Source: an uncultured Eggerthellaceae bacterium (GTDB lineage: Bacteria > Actinomycetota > Coriobacteriia > Coriobacteriales > Eggerthellaceae). From it: a stretch of DNA of 64,000 nucleotides. The notes under the pieces were generated by a model. That model did not search any database. It saw only the letters and a program-made list of their open reading frames with translations, and had not been told where the DNA came from. Shown here piece by piece: positions 9,030 through 17,069 of this stretch (position 1 is its first letter; each line of letters begins with the position of its first letter). The stretch covers positions 1 to 64,000 of the forward strand of contig CAJTXX010000005.1 of the NCBI GenBank assembly GCA_910584145.1, written 5' to 3'. The translations under genes were made by a program, and so were the position numbers.

Positions 9030-10354
9030 GCCTGATGGAGCGGGTGCGGGCGGTCGCCGACGAGAACAGCGCGCTGGCGAGCGGCGGCAGCGCCTCCCGC
9101 TTGTCGGTGGAGAGCTTGCGCGAGGACGTGCGCGCGTGGATATCGTTCGAGGCGGTGGCGGCCATCATGGCCGAGAATCCGCAGCGAGCGCGCAATGAGC
9201 TGCGCACCGCATGCCGCCACGCGCTCTCCGAGCAGAAGTGGGATGCGCTCTCAGGCCAGGAGAAGCGCCTGCTGACCGAGGAGCTGGTGGACGTGGTGTT
9301 CGGCATGGGCCCGATCGAGGGGCTGATAGCTGACGAGAGCGTCACCGAGATCATGGTGAACGGCGCCCGCAGCATCTTCTACGAGCGTGATGGCCGGCTC
9401 GTTCCGTGCGAGCTCGCCTTCGACAGCGATGAGCAGGTGCGCGTGCTGATTGATCGCATCGTGGGGCCGCTGGGGCGCCGCATAGATGAATCGTCACCGA
9501 TGGTGAACGCTCGCCTGCCGCAGGGGCACCGCGTGCATGCGGTCATACCCCCGGTGGCGCTCGATGGGCCGCATCTGACCATCCGCGCGTTCACCCGGCA
9601 TGCGATGACGCTCGATGAGATGCGCGAGCGCGGTTCGCTCGATGCGCTCACCTGCCGTTTCTTGGAATGGCTGGTGGCGTGTCGGAAGAACGTGGTGGTG
9701 TCGGGCGGCACCGGCAGCGGCAAGACCACCTTGCTGAATGCGCTCTCGTGCCATATCCCGTCCGGGGAGCGCATCGTCACCATCGAGGATTCGGCGGAGC
9801 TCAAGTTCAGCGAAGGATGCCATGTGGTGCGCATGGAGGCGCGTCCGCGCAATGCCGAGGGCGAAGGCGAGATAACCATCCGCGAGCTGGTGGTGAATGC
9901 CCTGCGCATGAGGCCCGACCGCATCATCGTGGGCGAGTGCCGTGCGGGCGAGGCGCTTGACATGCTGCAAGCCATGAACACCGGGCACGATGGATCGCTG
10001 ACGACCCTGCATGCGAACTCGCCCGAGGACGTGCTCGACCGCATGGTGACGATGGTCCGCTATGCGGTGGACCTGCCGGTCGACGCCATCGAGGCGCAGG
10101 TGGGCAGCGCATTCGATTTCATCGTGCAGGTGAGCCGGCATCGCGATGGGTCGCGCTTCCTCGCAGACATCTCGCAGGTGGCCTATGAGCGCACCGGCAG
10201 GAGGTGCCGCATCGAGAGCGTGTTCCACCGCGATGCGCCCGGCTCCGATGGGGTGTGGAAGGGCCGTCCGCCCCTTCTCGACGAGGTGATCGAAGGCGGC
10301 TTCGCCAGTGAAGAGGAGGTGGCTGGATGGGAGCGTATGGCATGTGGGGCATAG
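9026..10354 (+). CDS. tadA: Tad pilus motor ATPase TadA/CpaF
   Basis: This is the type II/IV secretion-type hexameric ATPase that drives pilus extension, and perhaps retraction, from the cytoplasmic face. The 442-residue protein has the usual N-terminal helical domain, the Walker A motif SGGTGSGKTT near 225-234 and the Asp box TIEDSAEL. The Walker B/His-box region (PDRIIVGECRAGEALDML, then GHDGSLTTLHA) is also intact. Nothing looks broken. It overlaps tadZ by 4 bases and tadB by 28 bases. Confidence 0.95.
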   Translation: MSLMERVRAVADENSALASGGSASRLSVESLREDVRAWISFEAVAAIMAENPQRARNELRTACRHALSEQKWDALSGQEKRLLTEELVDVVFGMGPIEGLIADESVTEIMVNGARSIFYERDGRLVPCELAFDSDEQVRVLIDRIVGPLGRRIDESSPMVNARLPQGHRVHAVIPPVALDGPHLTIRAFTRHAMTLDEMRERGSLDALTCRFLEWLVACRKNVVVSGGTGSGKTTLLNALSCHIPSGERIVTIEDSAELKFSEGCHVVRMEARPRNAEGEGEITIRELVVNALRMRPDRIIVGECRAGEALDMLQAMNTGHDGSLTTLHANSPEDVLDRMVTMVRYAVDLPVDAIEAQVGSAFDFIVQVSRHRDGSRFLADISQVAYERTGRRCRIESVFHRDAPGSDGVWKGRPPLLDEVIEGGFASEEEVAGWERMACGA

Positions 10355-11295
10355 CGGCGATGGGCTTCGCGGCAGTAGCAGGGTTCGCAGGCGCGCAGAT
10401 GGCGGCGCGGTCGTGGCGCAGGCGCGCGGCGGCTGAGAGCGCGCTCGCACCCGGCGCTGCGCAGCGTGCGCGGCTGTGGTTATCGAAGGGCGTGGTGTTC
10501 CTGCGGCCGTTGGCAGCGCGGGCGATGCGCCTGCCGGGCGTCGGCAGGGCGGCCGGCGAGGGGGTGGCGCTGCTGGAAGATGCTGGTATGGCTGCCACGC
10601 CCCTCGCGCTGGTATCGCTGATGCTCGCGGCAGCGGCGGGAGCTGGTGCGCTGAGCGCGCTGCTCACCTTGTCTCCGCTGTGCGGTATCGCGGTGGCTTG
10701 CGCTGGCGTGGTGGGCGCCGGCGTGGGCGTGCATGCCCGCTTCGAGAAGCATAGCGCGCAGATGCGCGAGCAGGTGCCGGATGCCTTGCGCTGCATGGGC
10801 GTCTGCTTCCGCTCGGGGCTGTCGTTGCCGCAGGTGCTCCAGCAGACCGCGCATGAGTGCAAAGGAGCGCTCGGGCGCGTGCTCGGCGTTGCGGCGCGGC
10901 GGTTGCAGATGGGCGCGTCTCCCGACGAGGCGCTGGCGGTGATGCGCGCGAGCGACCAAGTGCCCGAGCTGTCGTTCGTGGCGGTAGCGCTCGATGTGCA
11001 GCACCAGAGCGGGGGCAGCATCGCGCCGGTGCTCGAAACCGCGCGGGAATCGGTGGTGAGCGAGCTCGATCTGATGCGCTCGATGCGGGTTCAGACGGCG
11101 CAGGCGAAGCTGTCGGCGAGCATCGTCACGGTGATGCCCTTCTTGCTGGTCGCGCTGTTCTCCATCGTGAGCCCGGGGTTCTTGGCCCCGTTCTTCACCA
11201 GCCTCGCTGGCATGGGGATATTGGCGGTGGCGCTCGCCATGCAGATAGCAGGCGTCATGTCGGTGCGGCACATGCTGCGCATAGATGCGGGGTGA
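10327..11295 (+). CDS. tadB: Tad pilus inner-membrane platform protein TadB
   Basis: A 322-residue integral membrane protein of the GspF/TadB family. It has N-terminal hydrophobic helices, the soluble T2SSF domain (about 135-260, including CMGVCFRSGLSLPQVLQQ and SGGSIAPVLETARE) and two C-terminal membrane helices. It forms the membrane platform with TadC and is turned by TadA. The start lies inside the end of tadA, preceded by GAGGAGG. The stop overlaps the tadC start. Confidence 0.9.
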   Translation: MGAYGMWGIAAMGFAAVAGFAGAQMAARSWRRRAAAESALAPGAAQRARLWLSKGVVFLRPLAARAMRLPGVGRAAGEGVALLEDAGMAATPLALVSLMLAAAAGAGALSALLTLSPLCGIAVACAGVVGAGVGVHARFEKHSAQMREQVPDALRCMGVCFRSGLSLPQVLQQTAHECKGALGRVLGVAARRLQMGASPDEALAVMRASDQVPELSFVAVALDVQHQSGGSIAPVLETARESVVSELDLMRSMRVQTAQAKLSASIVTVMPFLLVALFSIVSPGFLAPFFTSLAGMGILAVALAMQIAGVMSVRHMLRIDAG

Positions 11296-12236
11296 TGGAG
11301 ATGCCATTCCTAGCGACGGCTGCTGCTTGCGCGGCTATGGGGCTCGCAGGCGGCATGGGATACGGCGCGTGCCGGCATGCGCAGCGGCTGCGGCAGCGTG
11401 CGCGCCATAAGGAGAAGGTCGGCGCGCAGGGCCTGTCTGCTGCGGTGGCGCCCGATGGCGGCACCGCGCTCGACGCGAAGGTGATCGACCTGCTGCGGCG
11501 CGAGAGCGTCGGGGCGGCTGGCGGTAGCCGGCTGACCTTGCCGGGCATCGCGGGAAGATCGGCGTGGTTCGCGCGCATCGTCGGGCATACGGGCCTTGCC
11601 GGCGTGCTCGGCGAAGCAGGGTTCTGCTCGGTGCGAGCGAAGCTGGCGGTAGCGGGCGCGGTGGCCGGCGGCGTGCTGGGAGCTGCTGTCTCGGTGCCGT
11701 TCGCGGCAGTGCTCGGCGCGGTCGGGTGCTTCTGCGGCTTCACGGCGCCGCGCCGCGCATTGAAGCATCGGGTGGCATGGCGCACGCGGCAGATGGAGCA
11801 GCACCTGCCGGAGATGCTCGACGTGGTGGCCATCGGGATGCGCAGCGGGTTGTCGTTCGATCGCAGCGTGCAGATCTACACGCTGCGGTTCGACACCATG
11901 CTGGCAGCTGAGCTCTCGCTCGCAGAGCGGGAGTGGACGTCGGGGTTGGAGCAGCGCGACCAAGCGCTGCGCCAACTAGCGGCATCGTACGACTCGCCGG
12001 TGTTCGCGCGGGTGGTGGAAGCTATCGTGCGCTCGCTGCGATTCGGCACCTCGATGGTGGACAACCTCGAGACGGCGGCGCATGAAGCGCGCTGCGCATA
12101 CCGGGCCATGCGGCAGGAGCAGGTCGCGAAGGCTCCGGTGAAGATGATGGTCCCCACCGGCACGCTGATACTCCCAGCCATGTTGATCATGGTGCTAGGC
12201 CCGGTGCTGCTGGAGATGATAGGCGGTGGAATCTGA
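11295..12236 (+). CDS. tadC: Tad pilus inner-membrane platform protein TadC
   Basis: The second GspF-like platform protein, 313 residues. A hydrophobic N-terminus and paired helices near 105-145 precede the T2SSF domain (MLDVVAIGMRSGLSFDRSVQ, then SPVFARVVEAIVRSLRFG). A last membrane helix lies near 290-310. The ATG at 11295 overlaps the tadB stop (TGATG); a second ATG six bases on is also possible. The flp pilin gene begins 18 bases after its stop. Confidence 0.9.
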   Translation: MEMPFLATAAACAAMGLAGGMGYGACRHAQRLRQRARHKEKVGAQGLSAAVAPDGGTALDAKVIDLLRRESVGAAGGSRLTLPGIAGRSAWFARIVGHTGLAGVLGEAGFCSVRAKLAVAGAVAGGVLGAAVSVPFAAVLGAVGCFCGFTAPRRALKHRVAWRTRQMEQHLPEMLDVVAIGMRSGLSFDRSVQIYTLRFDTMLAAELSLAEREWTSGLEQRDQALRQLAASYDSPVFARVVEAIVRSLRFGTSMVDNLETAAHEARCAYRAMRQEQVAKAPVKMMVPTGTLILPAMLIMVLGPVLLEMIGGGI

Positions 12237-12254
12237 TGAGGAAGGAGCACGGAT

Positions 12255-12419
12255 ATGCTCAGATGCAGAGAAGCGATGGAGGGCGCCCGGCGCGCATGGG
12301 ATGCTGTGGCAGAGGGGGCGCGCGGCCTGGTCTGCCACATGCAGGCGAAGCTCGTTTGCGCACGCGGCCAGGGAACGACGGAATACGCCATCTTAGTAGG
12401 CGTACAGGCAAGTGGATGA
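12255..12419 (+). pseudogene. flp: flp pilin gene, 5' fragment split by the prophage
   Basis: The frame starts at an ATG seven bases after GGAAGGAG. It encodes 46 residues of a Flp prepilin, ending in the cleavage motif G-QGTTEYAI (type IVb, Glu at +5). It then runs into phage DNA and stops after eight foreign residues, giving a 54-residue product without the hydrophobic helix. The missing 3' part is at 56148-56240. Joined across the shared TTAGT, the two parts give an unbroken 76-codon pilin. This is the main shaft subunit gene of the Tad pilus, so the lysogen should not make an intact Flp from it. The repairable structure argues against ordinary decay. Confidence 0.93.
12393..12397 (+). other. 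attL: attL core (TTAGT)
   Basis: The 5-bp sequence TTAGT also occurs at 56148-56152 at the other host-phage junction. It lies in the flp codons for Leu-Val and is followed by phage DNA 28 bases from the end of the integrase gene. Large serine integrases exchange at such very short shared cores. Confidence 0.85.
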
Positions 12420-12425
12420 TAGCTA

Positions 12426-13934
12426 TTAAACGCCACGGAGCTTCACATGCAGCTCTATCTTGCGGTTCTTGCGCGCTCTGTCTATCTCGAAATACTCGAT
12501 GCGCTCGATAAACGTTTTCAGGGCTTTGTTCTTCTCCTCCGCGCTGACAGAATCATCGCGGAGCTTTGCCAACGCCTCATGCGTCGAGAAGATGATTTCC
12601 TCTGCGGTCACGCCTTTGTTCGTCAGTTCTTCATGCCTCAGCCTCAACTGCTCTACCATCTTGTCGGACGCTTCCCTGCGCTCCTTGAACTCGTAGACGT
12701 TGATTGCATCGGCGTTGAAAAGCTCAATCAGCTTGTCGAGCTTCTTGTCCTCCACGGCCAAGGCGTGTTCTACGGCTTCAAGCTCTGCGGGGTCTATTCC
12801 GCATCTGATGACACCAGTTTCTAGGTCAACGGCTATATCTTCGAGCGCATCGCACAGGCACTCCATCACATACGCTATTGATATGCTCTTGCATTGGCAT
12901 TCGGTGTAGTAGGCATGATGCAGACGGGGGAAGTGCTTGCCGCTCTTGCCCTTCACATCCTGACGCACCAAAGCTCTCCCGCATTTCCCGCATACGATAA
13001 GCCCTGCCAAAGGGTTCTTGATTGAGCGGTCACGCTTCACGGGTACACCCTCGAACGCTCGCCTGTTTGCAAGCTCCCAGACCTCCTCGCTCACCAGTGG
13101 CTCGTGATTGCCCTTCTCTAGTACGTACTGACCCTCTTTGCTCACGGTAGTTTTCTTGACGAACTTCAGGCCGTCACGAGAGACTACCTGCTGTCTACGG
13201 TAGCCGTAACGCACCATGCCCTTGTAGATAGGGTTGGAAAGTATCGTACCTATACGCGCCGCCGTCCATAGATAGCCAAAGCGCGTCTTGATGCCAGAGG
13301 TGTTCAGATGCCTTGCGATTGCGCCTTTGTTCCAGCCCTCGGATGCCAACTTGAATATGAGCTTGACGACGGGAGCTTCCTTCTCGTTCGGAACAAGCGC
13401 AGCCCTGTAGGGTACTTTGTCGTAACCGTACGGCGGCTTCGAGCCTTGGTAGTTCCCGTCCTTAGCCGACCTGATATTGCCGTTGTGCAAACGCTCTCGG
13501 ATATGTTCCAGCTCTATATTCGAGAAGAACATCTGCGTTTTGAGCTGTTCCCTGTCATCGGTCATATTCGGGTCATAGTCGCGGTTAGGTGTGACGACCA
13601 AGGTGTGCGTGTACTGGAGCGACGAGAGAATCAGCCCGTACTCCATCGGGTCGCCACGGCCTAAGCGGTCAACGGCATGGACAATCACACCGAGGCAGAG
13701 CGGGTCTGCGATATGTTCCAGCACCTTCTTGAACTCGGTGCGCTCTTCGATGCTCTCACCGCTGACAAGCTCGCGGTAGATTGCGCCTATCTTCAAATTG
13801 CGCCTTACGGCTAACTCTGTGAGGGTCTTTTCATGTGCTGCAAGCGTGTTGAACTCCCCGTACTTTTCCTTTTCGATGTCCGCACGGGAGCGGCGCAGAT
13901 ACATGATGTAGTAGCCCTCGTCGGGGCGTTGCAT
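12426..13934 (-). CDS. int: Large serine recombinase (phage integrase)
   Basis: The 502-residue protein has the resolvase-type catalytic domain at its N-terminus with the nucleophile S16 in YLRRSRAD and the downstream Arg-rich motif VHAVDRLGRGD. A recombinase domain (about 165-290, NTSGIKTRFGYLWTAARIGTIL) follows. Then come a zinc ribbon with CGKCGRAL and CQC (about 315-355) and a long coiled-coil C-terminal part. This is the standard architecture of phiC31/A118-type integrases. It ends immediately beside attL, the usual place. It would insert the phage at the flp attB; excision would also need a directionality factor, which I could not identify. Confidence 0.96.
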   Translation of the reverse strand: MQRPDEGYYIMYLRRSRADIEKEKYGEFNTLAAHEKTLTELAVRRNLKIGAIYRELVSGESIEERTEFKKVLEHIADPLCLGVIVHAVDRLGRGDPMEYGLILSSLQYTHTLVVTPNRDYDPNMTDDREQLKTQMFFSNIELEHIRERLHNGNIRSAKDGNYQGSKPPYGYDKVPYRAALVPNEKEAPVVKLIFKLASEGWNKGAIARHLNTSGIKTRFGYLWTAARIGTILSNPIYKGMVRYGYRRQQVVSRDGLKFVKKTTVSKEGQYVLEKGNHEPLVSEEVWELANRRAFEGVPVKRDRSIKNPLAGLIVCGKCGRALVRQDVKGKSGKHFPRLHHAYYTECQCKSISIAYVMECLCDALEDIAVDLETGVIRCGIDPAELEAVEHALAVEDKKLDKLIELFNADAINVYEFKERREASDKMVEQLRLRHEELTNKGVTAEEIIFSTHEALAKLRDDSVSAEEKNKALKTFIERIEYFEIDRARKNRKIELHVKLRGV

Positions 13935-14052
13935 GATAAAATACTCCTAGAATCGAAAGCGAGAAGCGAAGTCTACGGACGAAGAGCTTCCCTGATATAG
14001 CTAAGGCTTCCGTCTAGCTAACGGATATACGGGATAGCTTTCGGTCGTACCC

Positions 14053-14096
14053 AAAGCCTTGCGCTAGGATGGCCGTCCTGTGATGCGCGAGGCTTT
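14053..14096 (-). terminator. Hairpin between the repressor operon and integrase
   Basis: AAAGCCTTGCGC pairs with GCGCGAGGCTTT around an inner AGGA...TCCT hairpin, just beyond the stop of the gene ending at 14098. The rest of the 13935-14097 gap is leader for the integrase; I see no clear promoter boxes in it. Confidence 0.55.
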
Positions 14097-14097
14097 T

Positions 14098-14349
14098 CTA
14101 TTTCAATAGGTCGTCGATGGCGTTTCCAAGCTCCACCTCCTCACGGTGCTTCTCATATTCCCCGCCGTCCATCATCTGTTTAGAGAGGATGGCAAGTCCT
14201 ACGTTTGCAAGCTCTGAGTAGACTTGCTCCAGAGGTGTCTCGTTCGTGATGCCAGTGGCGGGGTCTGTCATCAGCAGCGACTTCACGGTTTCGATGACGT
14301 TCACATGATTGTCTGATAGCTCAATCTCGAACCGAAGCGTTTTAGCCAA
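14098..14349 (-). CDS. Hypothetical protein in immunity region
   Basis: A small acidic protein of about 83 residues that I do not recognise. It reads AKTLRFEIELSDNHV near the start and has two predicted amphipathic helices. I chose the TTG at 14349 because GGAGG lies nine bases upstream; ATGs at 14358 and 14370 are in frame but too close to, or in front of, that site. It overlaps the upstream 52-residue gene and is the last gene of the repressor operon, next to the integrase. Position alone makes it a candidate for an excision or immunity accessory, but nothing in the sequence proves it. Confidence 0.6.
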   Translation of the reverse strand: MAKTLRFEIELSDNHVNVIETVKSLLMTDPATGITNETPLEQVYSELANVGLAILSKQMMDGGEYEKHREEVELGNAIDDLLK

Positions 14350-14500
14350 CGAGACCATCCTCCATCCCACGAACTATCTTGCTCACCTTCTGGCAAGCAT
14401 CGAGCAGGGCGGCGGTTTCCTCGGTCGGCTCTATCTCGTTGCAAACAATTTCGCACCAAGATGCGGCGGTCGTGATTGTTTCCATGTCTCTCTCGTTCAT
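14342..14500 (-). CDS. Small hypothetical protein (52 aa)
   Basis: A short frame beginning MNERDMETITTAAS after a strong GGAGG site (GGAGGCGGAACG-ATG). It overlaps the next gene by 8 bases. It contains two Cys residues in SWCEIVCNEIE and is otherwise acidic and helical. No family recognised; the ribosome site and tight packing support it as real. Confidence 0.6.
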   Translation of the reverse strand: MNERDMETITTAASWCEIVCNEIEPTEETAALLDACQKVSKIVRGMEDGLVG

Positions 14501-14512
14501 CGTTCCGCCTCC

Positions 14513-14791
14513 TTAGCGGTACATAACCATCGTGTTGTAGCACACGGCATCTTTGTCTGTCAGGTAGGAATCGAACTTCACGTCCACAAGCTCATATCCG
14601 TTTGCGTAGAGGTCATCCAAGATGATGTCGAGCTGTGACGAATACTTGTCATCGAACTGCGTTGCGCTTGCGAGTACCGTCTTGCCGTAGGTACGAAACA
14701 TAGCGACGTGAACCTTCCCATCCATCGGGTGGTACTTCTTCTGCGCATCCTTTGAAATGCTCTTTGCCTTTGAATCTCCGAACAGGCTCAT
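14513..14791 (-). CDS. Hypothetical protein (92 aa)
   Basis: A soluble protein starting MSLFGDSKAKSISKDAQKK, nine bases downstream of the repressor gene and read with it. The middle segment (KVHVAMFRTYGKTVLASAT, then LDIILDDLYANGYELVDVKF) looks like an alternating beta/alpha fold, similar in outline to small PH-like or DUF4177-type phage proteins. This is a resemblance only; function unknown. Confidence 0.65.
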   Translation of the reverse strand: MSLFGDSKAKSISKDAQKKYHPMDGKVHVAMFRTYGKTVLASATQFDDKYSSQLDIILDDLYANGYELVDVKFDSYLTDKDAVCYNTMVMYR

Positions 14792-14800
14792 ATTTCCTCC

Positions 14801-15487
14801 TTAGAAGCTGTAATCGAACGGGGCGAATGTCCAGATAATCTTTCCAAGCACGGAAACGCCACAATCGTCGTACTCGTTGTACATGAACGTCATCGGCTGG
14901 ATGGTTGGGTCGTAGGAGTTGGGAAGCAATCGAATCCCGTTCTCCAGCTTCTCAATCGCTTTCACGGTGGCAGTGCTGTTGTCGATGCTCACCGCGAAGG
15001 GGTCATGTGAGTTGGTTGGCTCTATGTCGTCAAAGTCAACGACAACGTAGAAGTTGTCATAGATGCCTCCAGCGTTAAAGGAGTTGCCTTTTATCTGCAT
15101 TACTCCCAAACGGTGTCCCTTGTGCTCGTTGATTATCTTGGACGGCACAAGGTACGTGTCCTCGACATCAATCATTTCGATGGGAACCCCTGCGGCGATT
15201 GAACCGTAGAACGGAATCTCAACCCATGCGTTGCGGTCGTCGCCTAAAGCGATGATGCTGTAAGTGTACTCAGGCGTTTTGTAATAAAAGTCGGAAATAT
15301 CAGCACCGAATATGGTGCAAAGCTCTATCAGCGTATCGCCATCAGGCTCTGTCCTTGCGTTCTCCCATGAAAGTATCGTCTTGCCGCTACGAGGCTTTTC
15401 AAGCATCGCTCCCAGCTTGTCGGCAGACCACTTCCTGCTCTCGCGAAGCTCACGAATCTTCTTGCCTATGTATTCCTTCTGATTCAT
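14801..15487 (-). CDS. CI-like phage repressor (HTH plus S24 peptidase)
   Basis: A 228-residue repressor. The N-terminal helix-turn-helix (about 1-70, with WSADKLGAMLEKPRSGKTIL) would bind the operators in the adjacent divergent promoter region. The C-terminal part (about 90-228) resembles LexA/CI self-cleaving domains. It has an Ala-Gly bond in SIAAGVPIE, a serine in IKGNSF in place of the usual GDSM, and a lysine in TVKAIEK. This suggests RecA-stimulated cleavage and SOS induction. I chose the ATG at 15487 because GAGGG is well placed before it; another in-frame ATG lies 18 bases upstream. It is divergent from the Cro-like gene, the classical immunity layout. Confidence 0.88.
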   Translation of the reverse strand: MNQKEYIGKKIRELRESRKWSADKLGAMLEKPRSGKTILSWENARTEPDGDTLIELCTIFGADISDFYYKTPEYTYSIIALGDDRNAWVEIPFYGSIAAGVPIEMIDVEDTYLVPSKIINEHKGHRLGVMQIKGNSFNAGGIYDNFYVVVDFDDIEPTNSHDPFAVSIDNSTATVKAIEKLENGIRLLPNSYDPTIQPMTFMYNEYDDCGVSVLGKIIWTFAPFDYSF

Positions 15488-15655
15488 TAGCGTTCCCTCG
15501 TTCACTACAAACTGTAGTCATAAGTATAGCTATAGTCTCGGCAAAAATCTACAAAATGTAACTTTTTTCCGATTATCTGTTGCAATGGGAACAAAATGTA
15601 GCTATAGTATTAGTCGGCTACAAAATGTAGCCATACCGAAGGGAGGTGAAATTAC
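15488..15655. promoter_or_regulatory. Immunity control region with four operators
   Basis: Four sites fit CTACA-N3-TGTAG. Two are perfect palindromes, at 15504-15518 and 15616-15632; 15549-15561 and 15589-15601 each have one imperfect arm. The rightward promoter is good: TTGCAA at 15580-15585, 17-base spacer, TATAGT at 15603-15608, with the third site inside the spacer. A leftward -10 for the repressor may be AGTATA at 15523-15528 (read on the minus strand). Repressor binding would shut the early operon. Confidence 0.8.
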
Positions 15656-15850
15656 ATGAAAGCATACGAGGTCATCGCAGAAAAGGTCAAGGACGTAGGC
15701 ATTACCAATGCCGAGCTTGGGCGACGCATTGGCATGGATTCCGAGCTGCTTCGTCGCTCTCTCATAGGCGAGCGAAAAATCATTGCAGATGAAATGGTTG
15801 CGCTCTGCACGGAACTCGACCTCAACATTGCGGACTTCCACAAGAACTAG
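15656..15850 (+). CDS. Cro-like helix-turn-helix regulator
   Basis: A 64-residue XRE-type DNA-binding protein (ITNAELGRRIGMDSELLRRSL forms the helix-turn-helix). It is the first gene of the rightward early operon, with GGGAGGTG before its ATG and one operator (15616-15632) covering its leader. By position it is the lytic antagonist of the CI-like repressor and probably binds the same CTACA-N3-TGTAG sites. Confidence 0.82.
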   Translation: MKAYEVIAEKVKDVGITNAELGRRIGMDSELLRRSLIGERKIIADEMVALCTELDLNIADFHKN

Positions 15851-15867
15851 CAGAGAAAGGAGGGCGT

Positions 15868-16014
15868 GTGAAAGCACCGCCAGAACAAGCCGTGTTTGAG
15901 CAAGGCAAGCACACAGTTCAGACGAGGCACGGAACGGTCGTATTCGACATACCGAAGCCCATCACCTTGCAGCAGTTCTCTAAAGCGTTCGCCGCGATGA
16001 TGGAAGGAGCGTGA
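15868..16014 (+). CDS. Small hypothetical early protein (48 aa)
   Basis: A short frame from a GTG start, preceded by AAAGGAGGG at good spacing, and encoding VKAPPEQAVFEQGKH at its start. It is packed between the Cro-like gene and the next membrane protein gene. No family recognised. Confidence 0.6.
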   Translation: MKAPPEQAVFEQGKHTVQTRHGTVVFDIPKPITLQQFSKAFAAMMEGA

Positions 16015-16015
16015 A

Positions 16016-16315
16016 ATGCAACAGAGACAAAAGAATGCGCCCCGCCAGCGGACAACTGAAAGAGGCGCAAAGCACACAGCCAAAAGGCCGCGTAACAGCT
16101 CAAATTATAGCACCGTCAGACCAACCGCTCCAAGGCGTGACTTCGTTATGCCAAACGAGCAAGAGCGCGAGAAGCGCAAGGTTCGAGTGCTGGACGTGAT
16201 TAACGTCATCGTGATTATCGCGTGCCTGTTCACCTGCCTATGGGGTGGCGCGATGATGTACCAACGCGGGTACGACGCTGGCTACCACTACGCGACGGAG
16301 GTGGAGCAGCGATGA
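16016..16315 (+). CDS. Small membrane protein, basic N-terminus
   Basis: About 99 residues. The first 55 are very basic and polar (RQRTTERGAKHTAKRPRNSS). One hydrophobic helix follows (VINVIVIIACLFTCLWGGAMMY, about 62-82) and then a short tail. It overlaps the next gene by four bases (ATGA). A single-span inner-membrane protein of unknown role in the early operon. Confidence 0.6.
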   Translation: MQQRQKNAPRQRTTERGAKHTAKRPRNSSNYSTVRPTAPRRDFVMPNEQEREKRKVRVLDVINVIVIIACLFTCLWGGAMMYQRGYDAGYHYATEVEQR

Positions 16316-16674
16316 AAACTGAAACCAAGTTCGTTGCACTGCTCGACAGGATGACGTGTATCCCATGTCTGGCGATGCGCTATACAGCCGAGAACATTGG
16401 TGAGCGCGCAATGTTCAAGCGTCATGGCTTTGGTGGCTCACCTGATGACAGGTACACGTTCTTCTACCTACCGAACTCCAATACTTGCTCATATGACCCC
16501 AACAAACTCGGCGATGACTACACCGCTGGCACGTGCTGTTCTTACATGCGCGACCATTGGGATGAAATCGAAAGCGGGTCGGTGCTTGATGCGGAGTTCC
16601 TGAGAGGGGAGAGGAACGAGCCTAAATCATGGGGTAACGAGTATGCCCTAGACATGTTAGAGGTGCTGGAATGA
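16312..16674 (+). CDS. Hypothetical early protein (120 aa)
   Basis: A soluble protein starting MKTETKFVALLDRMTCIPCLAMRY. Paired cysteines (CIPC, later TCCSYM) hint at metal binding but no known fold is clear. The start is fixed by a four-base overlap with the gene before, and its stop overlaps the gene after in the same way, so it belongs to a translationally coupled string. Confidence 0.65.
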   Translation: MKTETKFVALLDRMTCIPCLAMRYTAENIGERAMFKRHGFGGSPDDRYTFFYLPNSNTCSYDPNKLGDDYTAGTCCSYMRDHWDEIESGSVLDAEFLRGERNEPKSWGNEYALDMLEVLE

Positions 16675-17069
16675 GTAAGCCGATTCCCTCACCGCACAAG
16701 CGCAGCTTCACCATCACGGGCGAACGTCTGCATAACGGGCGCAAGATTGCCTACCAGACTTGGTGCTGGGTCGAGAAGAACAAGGATGCGTTCTTCGCCA
16801 TCCATGACTATCTCGAAGAGCTTGCGGCGCAAGGCTGTAAAGGGCGCGTGCGCGACCGCGTTGCCGTTTGGTGCGTTGAGCATGGCATCAAGGTCGGCGA
16901 CGAGGAGTTCACGTTCAGCAATTCATTCTGGGCTGGAATCTCCCGCTACATGGTTCTCTACGACGATTCGCTGCTCGGGCATCCAATCGAGTTCAGGGAC
17001 AGCGACATCGACTGCTACGGGCTGCTGCCCGTCTCTTACCTACCTAATCTCAGAAAGGACGATAACTGA
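16671..17069 (+). CDS. Hypothetical early protein (132 aa)
   Basis: A soluble, slightly basic protein beginning MSKPIPSPHKRSFTITG with a helical core (KNKDAFFAIHDYLEELAAQG, then RDRVAVWCVEHGIKVGDEE). No recognised domain. It is coupled at both ends by overlapping start and stop codons. Confidence 0.65.
   Translation: MSKPIPSPHKRSFTITGERLHNGRKIAYQTWCWVEKNKDAFFAIHDYLEELAAQGCKGRVRDRVAVWCVEHGIKVGDEEFTFSNSFWAGISRYMVLYDDSLLGHPIEFRDSDIDCYGLLPVSYLPNLRKDDN

Noticed and set aside
12447..13779. Plus-strand frames within the integrase gene
   Set aside because: Antisense to an intact serine integrase; no ribosome sites or domains.
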